NCBI GenBank assembly: GCA_003611745.1
Contig: RAYF01000020.1
Location: forward strand, 1-64,000
Length of the DNA stretch: 64,000 bases
Direction: 5' to 3'
From: a bacterium D16-36
GTDB lineage: Bacteria; Bacillota; Clostridia; Lachnospirales; Lachnospiraceae
In this document: positions 1-9,500 of the stretch, in pieces
Numbering within the stretch: the first letter of the stretch is position 1
How the letters are laid out: every line of letters begins with the position of its first letter
Position numbers and translations under genes: made by a program
Notes under the pieces: model-generated
Told to the model about the DNA's origin: nothing
The model's input: the letters and a program-made list of their open reading frames with translations, nothing else
Database searches by the model: none

Positions 1-1
1 A

Positions 2-73
2 CTTATCAATTGGTTTGTGTCCCAGCCTGCATTTATTCAGGCTTTATGCCCTGATTTTGGATGGGAAGTTTGA
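2..73 (+). CDS. 3' end of an open frame entering the window
   Basis: The frame is open from the window edge to a TGA at 71-73 and encodes 23 residues ending in FGWEV. Nothing in it identifies a family. It lies in the same reading frame as the beta-propeller ORF that follows, separated by that one TGA and 30 nt. It may be the tail of a separate upstream gene, or the upstream part of the same gene interrupted by a stop. The sequence to the left of the window is needed to decide. Confidence 0.3.
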   Translation, partial: LINWFVSQPAFIQALCPDFGWEV

Positions 74-103
74 GTTAGGGATGTTATCGCTGATCTGGCG
101 GGA

Positions 104-1048
104 GTGTATACTGCCAGCCAGGATGGATGGATCAGTTATATCAAAAATGGACAGCTGAAAAATGCGTATATCGTTGGCAGTGGTTTGCAATCTATTGGAA
201 CAAGTGGTACGGAAGGTTCTGTATACGTTGGCGCAAATCGTGAAGGACTTTATCGTTATAACTGGAATAGTGGGAGTTATCGTAAGATACATGTGAAGGA
301 TGGCGAGGAAGCCGTTGAAAAATTTGATGTGGCAGATATACACTATTACACGCGCACAATTGATAAGCAGAGAAGTGAAAATTTGATCGCTTATATTTCT
401 GATAATAAAAAGAGCTTGGTATTGCTGCAATTACAAGGTTTAGAAAATGGAAGGGTTGAAGGCAAGGGGACGCTGCATAGGGAGGATTTGAAATTTGGAG
501 ATATTTGTTTTGCAGACGATTCTCTGGTATATTCTATAGTGGGAAGAGGTGTTTACTACATACCGGTTGATGAAATGTATGATAAAATAGAGCAGGCTAG
601 CCTATTGAGTGATGAGAGATGTTTGTATCATTGTGTTAATCCTATTGAACTTGCATGGGTGAAAGCAAAACATATTTTAATGATTATAGAAAAATCAACT
701 GGGAATTTAGGAACTGTCAGTTATATTCCATTTAATGAAGAGAAAAGGTTTAAGGAGATAGATATTGAGTGGGTATTTGAGAATAAAAATCATGCAATAA
801 GAGGCGATGCGATAGAAGGCTTTTGTGTATCAAATGATGGGAAGTATATTGCTTTATCCGGTGAAAAATTGGCTGTTTTAGAACTTGTAGAAAATGACTA
901 CTATCAGCTGATAAGGGAACCAATCGAGGCAAGGATAAGTTGTAATCGTGCTGAATTCAAAGGATGCATAGGACTTACAGAGAAGGATATTGAATTCCTT
1001 AAAAACCGTGGGGCAATTATAGAAAAAACAGAAGGGGAGGAGCGATAA
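104..1048 (+). CDS. Beta-propeller (WD40/PQQ-like) repeat protein, 5' end uncertain
   Basis: The 314-residue product is rich in short beta-strand repeats typical of propeller blades, such as VYTASQDGWISYIKNG, GSVYVGANREGLYRYN, SLVYSIVGRGVYYIPV and FCVSNDGKYIALSG. I see no catalytic motif, signal peptide or membrane segment, so a protein-interaction or sensor role is inferred. The only usable start is a GTG at 104. A purine-rich GGCGGGA lies directly against it, too close to be a normal ribosome binding site. Blade-like sequence (DVIADLAG) continues upstream in frame to the TGA at 71-73, so the protein may be truncated or interrupted. The gene is followed after one base by the next ORF and heads a five-gene cassette. 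The cassette is visibly more AT-rich than the rest of the window. Confidence 0.6.
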   Translation: MYTASQDGWISYIKNGQLKNAYIVGSGLQSIGTSGTEGSVYVGANREGLYRYNWNSGSYRKIHVKDGEEAVEKFDVADIHYYTRTIDKQRSENLIAYISDNKKSLVLLQLQGLENGRVEGKGTLHREDLKFGDICFADDSLVYSIVGRGVYYIPVDEMYDKIEQASLLSDERCLYHCVNPIELAWVKAKHILMIIEKSTGNLGTVSYIPFNEEKRFKEIDIEWVFENKNHAIRGDAIEGFCVSNDGKYIALSGEKLAVLELVENDYYQLIREPIEARISCNRAEFKGCIGLTEKDIEFLKNRGAIIEKTEGEER

Positions 1049-1049
1049 T

Positions 1050-2048
1050 ATGAGCAAAGAGAACTTCATTTATTGGAAAGAGATTGTTGGGCTTGAAGAT
1101 ACTGATTTTCCACAGATGATACCGCTGGACGAAAGCAATATACATAAAGCAAGCATAGTGTCCACTCGCTTACTGCCAATAAGAAACCGTATTTCCACAA
1201 ATAATCTTGTATCCATTCAGGTTCAGCCGGGCTGGGGTGCAACTACATTGTACAAAAAAATTGTAAGTGACCTAGAAAAGGACCATATGCGGCTTCTCAT
1301 CAACTTTGATTTTGAAAAAAATGAGTTGGATGGTTCACTCACGGAGGAGGAATTTGAATTCAGAACAAAGTGGAAGCTGGCAAATGGTATTGCGGACATT
1401 ATGCGCGAAGTACCAATGCAGCAGACCTATATGTATGAAGTATTTGATTTTGAAGATACCGGCAGTACCCCATGGATAGGTCATTTGCGCAAAAAAAAGA
1501 AAAGGCTGACCGAGTGTCAAAATAACGCGAAAGATTTTTATAGTGAGTTCAAGTTTTTCGACAAATTATCTATTGTAGATTGTGTAAACTTTTTTTTAGC
1601 AAATTTTCAAATACAGTGTGTTTTTATGTATCTTTTCCCACGAAAGATTGCTGAGGATAATTTGCTGGAACTAGTGGGTATAATCAAAAATAAATACGAT
1701 GGGATGAATATTACGCCTGCTGCTATGCGTGAGGTATATATTTCCACACCAAAAATATTTAAGATGATAAAAAATGTCTATACGCGTCCATTTTATGAAA
1801 TACCTTATAAACGGTACAGCGCAGCTGAAATGTACAGTATGTTGGTATCGTCATATAAAAATGATGATGTAATGTTTTCTTCCGTCAACGATGTTTTTGA
1901 TGAGGAATTCATTAATAGGGCATACAATGAGAGATTGTCTATGGTTAAGATAATGGAAAAGGTGACAAAAATAATTGAGGATAGCCTTGAGGGAGATACA
2001 GCAAATATTCCGTACAAGCTTACAATTTCTGAAAAAAGTGAGGTATGA
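1050..2048 (+). CDS. P-loop-like (AAA-type) protein with degenerate Walker A
   Basis: This 332-residue protein was not assigned to a named family. Near residues 56-64 it has QPGWGATTL at the place of a Walker A loop, followed by a hydrophobic strand (MRLLINFDF). The invariant lysine of GxGK[ST] is replaced by alanine, so ATP hydrolysis is unlikely. The neighbouring ATPase has QPLGTGKTFL in the same context, which suggests that the two are distant paralogues, one active and one not. The C-terminal half (about 210-300) is helical, with a segment like the arginine-finger/sensor region of AAA proteins (MREVYISTP, then RYSAAEMYSML). The start ATG follows a GGGGAGGAG ribosome binding site, and the next gene starts 4 nt after the stop. 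A structural partner of the active ATPase is inferred. Confidence 0.6.
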   Translation: MSKENFIYWKEIVGLEDTDFPQMIPLDESNIHKASIVSTRLLPIRNRISTNNLVSIQVQPGWGATTLYKKIVSDLEKDHMRLLINFDFEKNELDGSLTEEEFEFRTKWKLANGIADIMREVPMQQTYMYEVFDFEDTGSTPWIGHLRKKKKRLTECQNNAKDFYSEFKFFDKLSIVDCVNFFLANFQIQCVFMYLFPRKIAEDNLLELVGIIKNKYDGMNITPAAMREVYISTPKIFKMIKNVYTRPFYEIPYKRYSAAEMYSMLVSSYKNDDVMFSSVNDVFDEEFINRAYNERLSMVKIMEKVTKIIEDSLEGDTANIPYKLTISEKSEV

Positions 2049-2051
2049 ATC

Positions 2052-3104
2052 ATGATAACAAACAAAGATTTAAAGCGCTGCAGCCAACAGGTGTTTACAT
2101 ATTCAGCACAATATCAGGCACCATTTTATGGCAGAGAAAAGAGTATGATAGAGATGGAAAATAAAACGGCTAAATTAAACTCAGGGGAAATTCTGATAAT
2201 TTCCCAACCATTAGGAACCGGCAAGACTTTTTTGGTCAATCATATGATTGCAGAGGAGAGAATAGGTGTTCCCAGAGGCAGTAGCTTTCTGACTGCGAAG
2301 GCTGTTGCTGGAAATCCTGAATTGATGAAACAATATCCTGGTGATATATTAATTATAGATGAAGTTGATATAAAAACCAAATATGAGAATTTGCTCAATG
2401 GAATGAATCATCTGCAGGAGTATTTGGATGATTCGGGTAAAAAAGCGATTGTGATCGGTGATTTTTCACTTAAAGATCCAAAACTGAGCAGTTGTCTCCG
2501 TGATCAGCAGACATTATATGAATTTGAACAGATAGACAGAGATTTTTTGCGCGGTGTCTTAAATCAACGTTTTCAAACTTTTATGAAGGAGTATCTTGAT
2601 GCTGATTTTTGCATTGAAAATGTGATAGATCCTGAGTTGATTGATTATCTTTCTCCGGCATGGATGAAAATGGTAAATAGCTTTAGAGGGGTGTTTTCAT
2701 TACTCCAGAGTGTTGTAAACAATGACAAATATATTCGTTACAACAATGATAAAGCATATTTAGAGTTTTCCATGTTCAAAGAGTATTTGGCCGCTGATGA
2801 GGATCTTGATTTGGACGAGGAGGTTCAATATGAGTTTTTACAAATATTGAGAGAATATTTACGCTCGGAATTTCCAAAAGGTGCAGGTATTACAAGGGGC
2901 TTTACAGTGGACGAGCTTTATCAACTTGCACAAATGGGTGGGATTGATATTGAATATGATAATTTTGCAGATGATATTTTATATCCACTAGCGATTGCTG
3001 AACTGTTGATTTCGACAGGTATTCCGACATATGATAACAATCAATTCATCCGAAGGCCAGCCCCATTTGTTCCATCGCTAAAACTACTATTGTCTGTTTT
3101 TTGA
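2052..3104 (+). CDS. AAA-type P-loop ATPase of the five-gene cassette
   Basis: The 350-residue protein has a clear Walker A (QPLGTGKTF, near residue 52) and Walker B (DILIIDEVD, near residue 97), the second preceded by the hydrophobic strand expected of AAA/STAND-like NTPases. A possible sensor strand follows (KAIVIGDFSLKD, near 130). The C-terminal part is mostly helical and resembles the winged-helix or helical extension of these ATPases. No transmembrane segment, nuclease or protease motif is visible. It starts 4 nt after the degenerate P-loop protein and 18 nt before the alpha/alpha-toroid gene. It is probably the energy-using switch or remodeller of the cassette. The exact AAA/STAND clade cannot be fixed by eye. 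Confidence 0.75.
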   Translation: MITNKDLKRCSQQVFTYSAQYQAPFYGREKSMIEMENKTAKLNSGEILIISQPLGTGKTFLVNHMIAEERIGVPRGSSFLTAKAVAGNPELMKQYPGDILIIDEVDIKTKYENLLNGMNHLQEYLDDSGKKAIVIGDFSLKDPKLSSCLRDQQTLYEFEQIDRDFLRGVLNQRFQTFMKEYLDADFCIENVIDPELIDYLSPAWMKMVNSFRGVFSLLQSVVNNDKYIRYNNDKAYLEFSMFKEYLAADEDLDLDEEVQYEFLQILREYLRSEFPKGAGITRGFTVDELYQLAQMGGIDIEYDNFADDILYPLAIAELLISTGIPTYDNNQFIRRPAPFVPSLKLLLSVF

Positions 3105-3122
3105 TTCTGGAGGGATAAAATT

Positions 3123-4688
3123 ATGAATGAAGATGTAATTTTACGATCTCTTATACTTAATGCTGACAGTTCAGCTGATATTGAGACACAACATAAGCTT
3201 ATAACTGGCATGGTAGATCTGATTGTTAAAGGTATAGAAGTCGATATGGAAGAGTTTGAGTTGTTAGTCGAGGATATTGTTGGCAATAGAGCTGTGTCCG
3301 TTCGCAAAGCAAAGAAATTACTGGAACAGACAGGTGCTTTTCTAATAACTAATGGCTTATGGAAATACAACAATAATTTTATGTTCCATAAACAGATGGT
3401 TAAATGGGATCAATTTACTGAATTATTTATTGTAGGCGATAAAGCAAATGCGGCAGATCCTTTATCAGTTGATAAAGAACGTGATTCAATAATAAAGGGT
3501 ATCAATTGGACAATCCATGTATCTGAACTTGCAGAAAACAGCAAGGATATTGGTGGGCTTCCGGCATTTTTTAGCTGTAATGATTCTGATGATCAGATTA
3601 TAGGCTATAATGTAGCAGGAACCTCCACATCGGATGCAATGTCGCTTTTGTGTCAATCGACGGAATATTTGCGTGAATGCGGTAAAGAGGCGGAGGAGAT
3701 TGTAAAGTGCCTTACTTTTCTGTTGAATAAGGTTATTGCATGTCAGTGTGTGGCATCTGGTTGGGATAGAGGAGGATTCTTTCCGCTTGAGGATCAGCCG
3801 GAATCTGATCATCCGACAGTGGATGCGACGTGTCTGGCTGTAATGGCATTATGTTCTCTGTATGAACAAAGACATATGATAGAGGACGAATTTTGCGACA
3901 ACTTTAAAACGGGATATAAAGATGTTGAGCAGGCTGTGCTGGAAGGTTTGGGCTTTCTTTTCCGTATGCAGCTTTCGGATGGCAGTTTTGGGATATATAA
4001 ATATGAGGATGGACGAGAAGGTGCGTCAAATGAAAACTGCACCAGAATAGTTCAATCCACTATGGGTGTCTGCAAGGGCAGCGGAGTCTTTGACAGTACT
4101 GAGAGATTTGATCTTTATCCTGCTTGCAGTAAAATAATTTCCGATACATACAACTATTTATGTTCGCACACGGCAGAGTCGCAGGAATACCAAATTTGGG
4201 CGCCATATTTTGGTGCCAAGGCACAGGATTACAATATTGAGGATGTCATAGTTAGCACTGCGAGAGTTTGCAGATCATTTATACCGGTCTGGTGGCAGTG
4301 TGAGGATGAACGGGAAAACATAGTTAAATATTGTTATGATTTTTTGCATTATTGGCAGGATAATGAGAAAAGGGTTATCAATAAGGTTGGGAGTTACAGA
4401 TTTAATTCACCAACGGCGAATGGTTTTTCTGCTGGCGAATATTTCTGGCCAAGCCATCCTGATATATTGGCAGCATACACAGTACTGCAGGCCTACAATA
4501 TTTTTGGTCTTGCACTGACAAAGGAGGAATGGGCACTTATAGAGCGTACTGTTCAGCGCACTCTTAAAATACAGCATCCGCACGGACACTGGGACAATCC
4601 ACTGGCTGAAAAAACACCGTTCTGTGCCGTGACATTGGCGGCCATAGAACTGTTACAAGAATATCGAAAGGCAAAGGGAGTGAGTTGA
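3123..4688 (+). CDS. Alpha/alpha-toroid protein (squalene-cyclase/prenyltransferase-type repeats)
   Basis: The 521-residue protein carries repeated motifs of the terpene-cyclase/prenyltransferase beta-subunit toroid. Examples are GFLFRMQLSDGSFGIYKYED, HPTVDATCLAVMALC, and TLKIQHPHGHWDNP followed by PFCAVTLAAIELL near the C terminus. I do not see the DxDD motif of squalene-hopene cyclases, and there is no signal peptide. It may therefore be a soluble enzyme or a peptide-binding toroid rather than a triterpene cyclase. An N-terminal helical region of about 100 residues precedes the repeats. A good ribosome binding site (GGAGGG) lies before the ATG. The stop overlaps the start of the radical SAM gene (TGATG), so the two are translationally coupled and probably act together. 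Confidence 0.7.
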   Translation: MNEDVILRSLILNADSSADIETQHKLITGMVDLIVKGIEVDMEEFELLVEDIVGNRAVSVRKAKKLLEQTGAFLITNGLWKYNNNFMFHKQMVKWDQFTELFIVGDKANAADPLSVDKERDSIIKGINWTIHVSELAENSKDIGGLPAFFSCNDSDDQIIGYNVAGTSTSDAMSLLCQSTEYLRECGKEAEEIVKCLTFLLNKVIACQCVASGWDRGGFFPLEDQPESDHPTVDATCLAVMALCSLYEQRHMIEDEFCDNFKTGYKDVEQAVLEGLGFLFRMQLSDGSFGIYKYEDGREGASNENCTRIVQSTMGVCKGSGVFDSTERFDLYPACSKIISDTYNYLCSHTAESQEYQIWAPYFGAKAQDYNIEDVIVSTARVCRSFIPVWWQCEDERENIVKYCYDFLHYWQDNEKRVINKVGSYRFNSPTANGFSAGEYFWPSHPDILAAYTVLQAYNIFGLALTKEEWALIERTVQRTLKIQHPHGHWDNPLAEKTPFCAVTLAAIELLQEYRKAKGVS

Positions 4689-5797
4689 TGGATTATACAG
4701 AACTGAAGCTTCGTTTAATGCAGCAAGGAGCTAAGTTTACAGCTGCAGCACGTAAGACAATGTGCCATAATCGTTTTGGGCATATTACATTTTCTGATTA
4801 TGCTACTACAGGTGGTATAGTTGCTGTGTTGGATAAACGTGTATATGTGAATATACCAGAGAAGTTTCAGGGGACGTCCTTTGAAGTTGATGTATTTGAA
4901 GATAAGTTAATATTAAAATATCATAATAGAATTATAAAAATCTCGTTTTGTATAATACCTGTCCCAAAATATGCGTTGGATGTTGAGCGATTAAGCGACA
5001 ATACACCGGTGCGAGAGTTGGTGATGACCCATGCGGACAGAGTACGCATTTCGCCAGTGCACGGATGTAGTTATCATTGCAATTTTTGTACCAGCAATGA
5101 AGCGTACTATAAAGAAATTTTATGTGAACAGCTTGATCAGGCATTCAATATTGCGCTGAATGACCCCTATAATAAACCATGCCATGTACTGATAAGTGGT
5201 GGAACCCCAAATGAAGAAATAAATAGCTATGCATGGATAAACGATATATATTACTATTTTCCACATAAATATCCACAATTTGATTTTGATGTTATGTTGT
5301 CTCCTAGAGGAATGAGGCCGGAACAAACTTCGATGAAGGACTATGATGAATTTCTGCATTATTTGTATGATGAATGTGGTGTAAAAACGTTATCAGTTAA
5401 TCTTGAACTGTATAATGACAGGTTTAGAGACAGGTTTATTCCTGATAAAGCAGCAGTGGGTAAGGATAACTATTACAGATTCATACTTCAAGCGGTTGAG
5501 ATTTTTGGCGAAAAGAGTGTTCGATCTTCATTAGTTGTTGGTTTGGAATCTGAAGAGGATACTTTGAATGGTGTGCGTGCGCTTCTTGACTGTGGTTGCC
5601 TTCCAGTACTAAGTGCATTTGTACCTGCACCGGGTACTGATATGGCAAATTATCCTGCACCAAGTGTTGAGTTTTTACTGGAAACAGCAAGGAAAGCTAA
5701 TGATATGGCAAGAGAGGCAAAATTACAATTAGGGCCACTTTGTCGACCTTGTACGCATAACAGCATAACGATAGAAGAGGGAGAAATAGTAATATGA
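4688..5797 (+). CDS. Radical SAM enzyme of the five-gene cassette
   Basis: The 369-residue protein has the radical SAM cluster motif CSYHCNFC (CX3CX2C, near residue 120). Further SAM-fold elements include SGGTPNEE (the GGE-like motif) and repeated beta strands such as DVMLSPRG and SLVVGLESEEDT. It ends with a cysteine pair (CRPCTHN) that could bind the substrate or an auxiliary site. About 110 residues rich in beta strands precede the core domain. The specific reaction is unknown. It is not MiaB/RimO-like, since the TRAM and UPF0004 parts are absent. The ATG overlaps the stop of the toroid gene; a TTG 3 nt upstream is less likely. A terminator follows about 60 nt later, so this is the last gene of the cassette. 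Confidence 0.8.
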   Translation: MDYTELKLRLMQQGAKFTAAARKTMCHNRFGHITFSDYATTGGIVAVLDKRVYVNIPEKFQGTSFEVDVFEDKLILKYHNRIIKISFCIIPVPKYALDVERLSDNTPVRELVMTHADRVRISPVHGCSYHCNFCTSNEAYYKEILCEQLDQAFNIALNDPYNKPCHVLISGGTPNEEINSYAWINDIYYYFPHKYPQFDFDVMLSPRGMRPEQTSMKDYDEFLHYLYDECGVKTLSVNLELYNDRFRDRFIPDKAAVGKDNYYRFILQAVEIFGEKSVRSSLVVGLESEEDTLNGVRALLDCGCLPVLSAFVPAPGTDMANYPAPSVEFLLETARKANDMAREAKLQLGPLCRPCTHNSITIEEGEIVI

Positions 5798-5859
5798 TAA
5801 GAGTTGTAATAGTGCGCTGATACCTTTCCTTGAGGGGGGCAGAAGCAATGGAATCCGAA

Positions 5860-5890
5860 CAGGCAACCGCAATGATTGCCTGTTTGTTTT
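5860..5890 (+). terminator. Intrinsic terminator after the radical SAM gene
   Basis: A 7-bp stem (CAGGCAA at 5860-5866 with TTGCCTG at 5876-5882) and a 9-nt loop are followed by a T-rich tract (TTTGTTTTAATT). It ends the five-gene cassette. Confidence 0.65.
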
Positions 5891-5904
5891 AATTAAAAGT
5901 GCAT

Positions 5905-5946
5905 TTTTATTCTCGCGTTTGGCTCGCTGCGTACGCGAGAATAAAA
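5905..5946. repeat. 14-bp perfect hairpin, left copy of the island-flanking repeat
   Basis: The 14-nt arms (5905-5918 and 5933-5946, each containing TTATTCTCGCG or its complement) pair perfectly around a 14-nt loop. The part 5915-5945 recurs in inverted orientation at 26054-26084 with a single mismatch, so the two copies bracket the NRPS island. It may be a dispersed intergenic repeat or the footprint of an insertion. As a structure it could also act as a terminator. Confidence 0.7.
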
Positions 5947-6526
5947 GCCGGAAATGAACAAATTAAAGGAGTAAGATGCTTATGGAAAAACTTAGAAAGA
6001 CGTGATTATTATAATAAACGAGGCATGGAAGTACACAAACAGATTCAGGAAATGCAGTTACAGGAAGTATAGATGTATTGGAATTTGGATAAAGTGGCAG
6101 GCAACGATAAGATACATTCAGAAAAAACTTTCCCTTGTAAACTGCCCATAAGGGCAAAAACAATGGAAAATACATATAAATTCACTGTATGAGCTTTAAA
6201 AGCCTTGAAAAATAAGGAAAGTTCAAAATTTTCATCTGCAAATTCCGATTTTTATTTCTAATATAATACCACAATCACACACATATTTCTATCAAGTTTC
6301 TTTCTCACCACGAAAATTGATCTTTTTGCTGTCGCAAAATAATTTCATGACAGTTCCTAATGATGCGATTTATACCCTGAAAAGTGCAATGTATTCCTGC
6401 CTGCTTGAAAAGCATAACAAGACATTGTTAAAATTCAAGTGCGATTACTACGATTGGACAGGGTATTCTACGAAACATACTTTGGAAAATATGCCAGCAA
6501 AAAGCGAAGGATAGAAGGAGGATTAA
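5947..6526. other. Non-coding or decayed stretch and leader before the first NRPS gene
   Basis: No convincing gene is present between the hairpin and NRPS1. Short broken frames occur at 5982-6072, for example an ATG-started peptide that stops after seven residues. A frame at 6317-6514 (TTG start; internal ATG at 6347) encodes 65 residues at most, has no ribosome binding site and matches nothing I recognise. It could be a remnant or a leader peptide. A TATAAT at 6262-6267 is a plausible -10 box for the NRPS1 transcript, which would give a leader of roughly 250 nt, but I see no good -35. The NRPS1 ATG is preceded by GAAGGAGGA. Confidence 0.4.
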
Positions 6527-9500
6527 ATGAATTTTTTAGACGAATTCCAATACACGGTGTATAAATATCCAGACAGGCCTGCAGTGGCAGACTACAACGG
6601 AGAGAGGGTTACAACCTACCGGGAGTTGTATACTTTGGGATGCAAAATAGCGGCGAAGCTTAGAGAGTCAGGGGATATATCAGGAAAGGCTGTCATGGTT
6701 TGTATGGGCAGGAGAATGGAGTATGTGGCGGCAGAAATAGGCATTTTAATGTGTGGCGCCGCTTTTGTCCCTGTACTGCCAGAGTATCCTAAAGAGCGTA
6801 TCCAGTTTATCTGGGAAGACTGTCAGGCAACGGCAAAAATAGATGAGGATTGGCTTTCCGATATAGAAAGTTATGATCCGGCAGAGCCTGATGCAGTATC
6901 AGGCAGGGATTGCGCCATGATTATTTATACTTCCGGTTCTACCGGCAAACCAAAAGGGATTGTCCACAGCATGGCAAGCTTTACGCAAGGGGTGCGGCGG
7001 AGCAGGAACTTAACAGGTTTGGATGAGAATGATGTATGGGGGGCAACGGCTCCCATGTCTTTTGTTGTATTAGTGACAGAGTATTTCAATGTTCTGTCCG
7101 GCGGCGGCTGCACCCATATTCTTCCCGAGGATGCCAGAAGGGATGTGCGTCTCTTGGAGGATTATTTCGCTGAAAAGGAAATCACCTGTGCTTTTATCAG
7201 TCCCCAGATGCTGCGTTTTTTCAAAAACAAGGATAAGTCCCTAAAAAAGGTATTTACCGGAAGCGAGAGGGTTTCTATGCTGGCGGGGGATGGATATGAG
7301 CTGTATAACATTTATGGCTGCAGTGAGACTGCAAGTCTGGTATCTACCTATAAAATCGGGGAAGCAGTGGAAAACACACCGATTGGAAAGCCTGCAGAAG
7401 GGCTTACATTTTTTCTGCTTGATGAAGAGGGCAGGGAAGTTGCAGAGGGCGAGGAGGGTGAACTTTGTATTCAGGGGATTCTTGCCGATGGCTATCTGAA
7501 TCTGAAAGAGCAGAGCGAATGCACATTTGTAAAGCAGGAGGATGGTACAGTTCTCCTGCATACAGGAGATATGGTAAGGAAACTGCCGGATGGAAATTAT
7601 ATTTACATAAACCGCAAGGACTGGATGGTGAAAATCAATGGCCAGCGTGTGGAGACCGGAGAAATTGAACTGCGCATGGCATCTATGCCGGAAATAGATA
7701 ATGTGGTTGTCAAGGCTTTTGAGGATGAAAATGGGCAGAATTATCTCTGTGGCTACTATGTGCCAAAGCAGGAGGTTATGCCGGAACAAATCCGTGCATA
7801 TCTAAAGGAGTGGCTGGCCGGTTATATGATTCCACGTTTTTTCAAAAGGCTGGACAGCCTTCCAAAGAATGCGAACGGCAAGCTGGACAGGGCTGCTTTG
7901 CTGCCGCCGGGCATGGAGGAATACAAGGCAGAGTACAGGGAGCCGGAAAATGAAACGGAACGTTCCATCTGTAACAGCTTTGAAAAGATACTTCACTGTG
8001 GGGCAGTGGGGATAGATGATGATTTCTTTAAGCTGGGCGGTGATTCCATTAATGTTTTGAAGCTGGCGGAGGATTTGGATGAATCTGCCCTTACGCCAGA
8101 GATGGTTTTAGTGGGCAGGACGCCGAAGAAGATTGCGGCCCTTCTGGCAGAAGGGCGGGAGAAGTACGGCATACATATAAAAGAAGGCAGCGAACCGCTG
8201 CAAGATAAACGCTGTGCAGAAGCGGTGATGAAAGAGGGGGCAGAGTATCCTCTTACCGATTCTCAGATGGGCGTTTACTTAGAGTGCATCAATTATCCCG
8301 AAACCACTATGTACAATATCCCAATGTGCTGTGAGCTGCCGGCAGGGCTTGACGGGGAACGCTTCAGGGATGCGGTGAAAAAAGCGGTGGCAATGCACCC
8401 AGCTTTTGGCGTCAATATTGCGTTAAGTAAGGGAACGCCTGTGATGTGCATACACCCTGAATTTTTGAGAGCAGAAGTTGGGGAGTGGGAGACAGAAGAT
8501 ATTGAAGCAGTTAAGAGAACATTTGTCCGTCCGTTCCGCCTGGAAGGGGAGCCGTTATACCGGATGGCGCTTTACCATAATAAGGAACATTATTATTTCT
8601 TATTTGACGTGCACCATATTGTTTTTGACGGTACGTCGGTAAAGGTATTTTTGGATGAAATTTCCCAGCTTTACCAAGGGGGGAACCCTAAGGCAGAGGA
8701 AATTTCGCTGATGGATCTGTCAGCTTATGAAGAAACTCTGGCAGAAACACCTCAGTACCAGGCGGCCAGGGATTACTTTAGGGAAAAACTTTCCGGGGAA
8801 GATTTCGGGGAAGCATTAATTAAAGATTATAAGAAAAAAGAGGCGGGCGTACAGAGCCGGGAAGTAAGGCTTGCCCTGGATGAAGAATTTTCCTGCATGG
8901 CAGTGGAGCAATTTACAAGGCAGAAAGGGATTTCAGAAAATACACTGTTTTTGGGGGCATTTTCTTATGCCCTTGGAAAATACAGTGGGGAGAATAAGAG
9001 TTTATTCTGCACTGTGAATAACGGAAGGCACAGGGTAGATATGGCTGAGTCTGTGGGAATGTTTGTCCGTACGCTTCCTATTTATCAGTCATGGAAGGAA
9101 GACGTGTCTGTGGAGGGATATCTGCAGGGATTCCAGAAGAATTTTTATGAAGTGATGGGGCATGATTGTATTTCCTTTGCCGAATTGGCAGGGACGTACG
9201 GTATTTCGTCAGATATTCTCTTTGTGTATCAGGGGGAGATGTTTAGCGGGCTGGTATTTGACAGTAAGAAGTATGCGGCGGAGCCAATTTCAACCGGAGA
9301 TGTGCAGGCAGATGTGTCGGTGATGGTAATGAAGAGCCGGCAGGGGTATGAGGTGTCTTTAGAATATCGAAAGGATTTCTACCGGGAAGAGACTGCCAGA
9401 GGGCTGTTGGGGATGTTTTTGCAGACTTTAAAGGGAATGCTGTCGTGTGAAAGGCTTGGGCAGATTTCTCTTGTGTCGGAGCTTGATATCCAGATGTTAG

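Noticed and set aside
3041-3373. Open minus-strand frame of 110 codons across the toroid gene start
   Set aside because: It is antisense to two well-supported genes, has no ribosome binding site and no recognisable domain.
5905-5946. CRISPR-like repeat
   Set aside because: It is a single hairpin with one distant inverted copy, with no regular repeat-spacer array and no cas genes.
6317-6514. 65-codon frame before NRPS1 as a real gene
   Set aside because: It uses a TTG start without a ribosome binding site and matches no known family. It is kept only as part of the leader/decay description.
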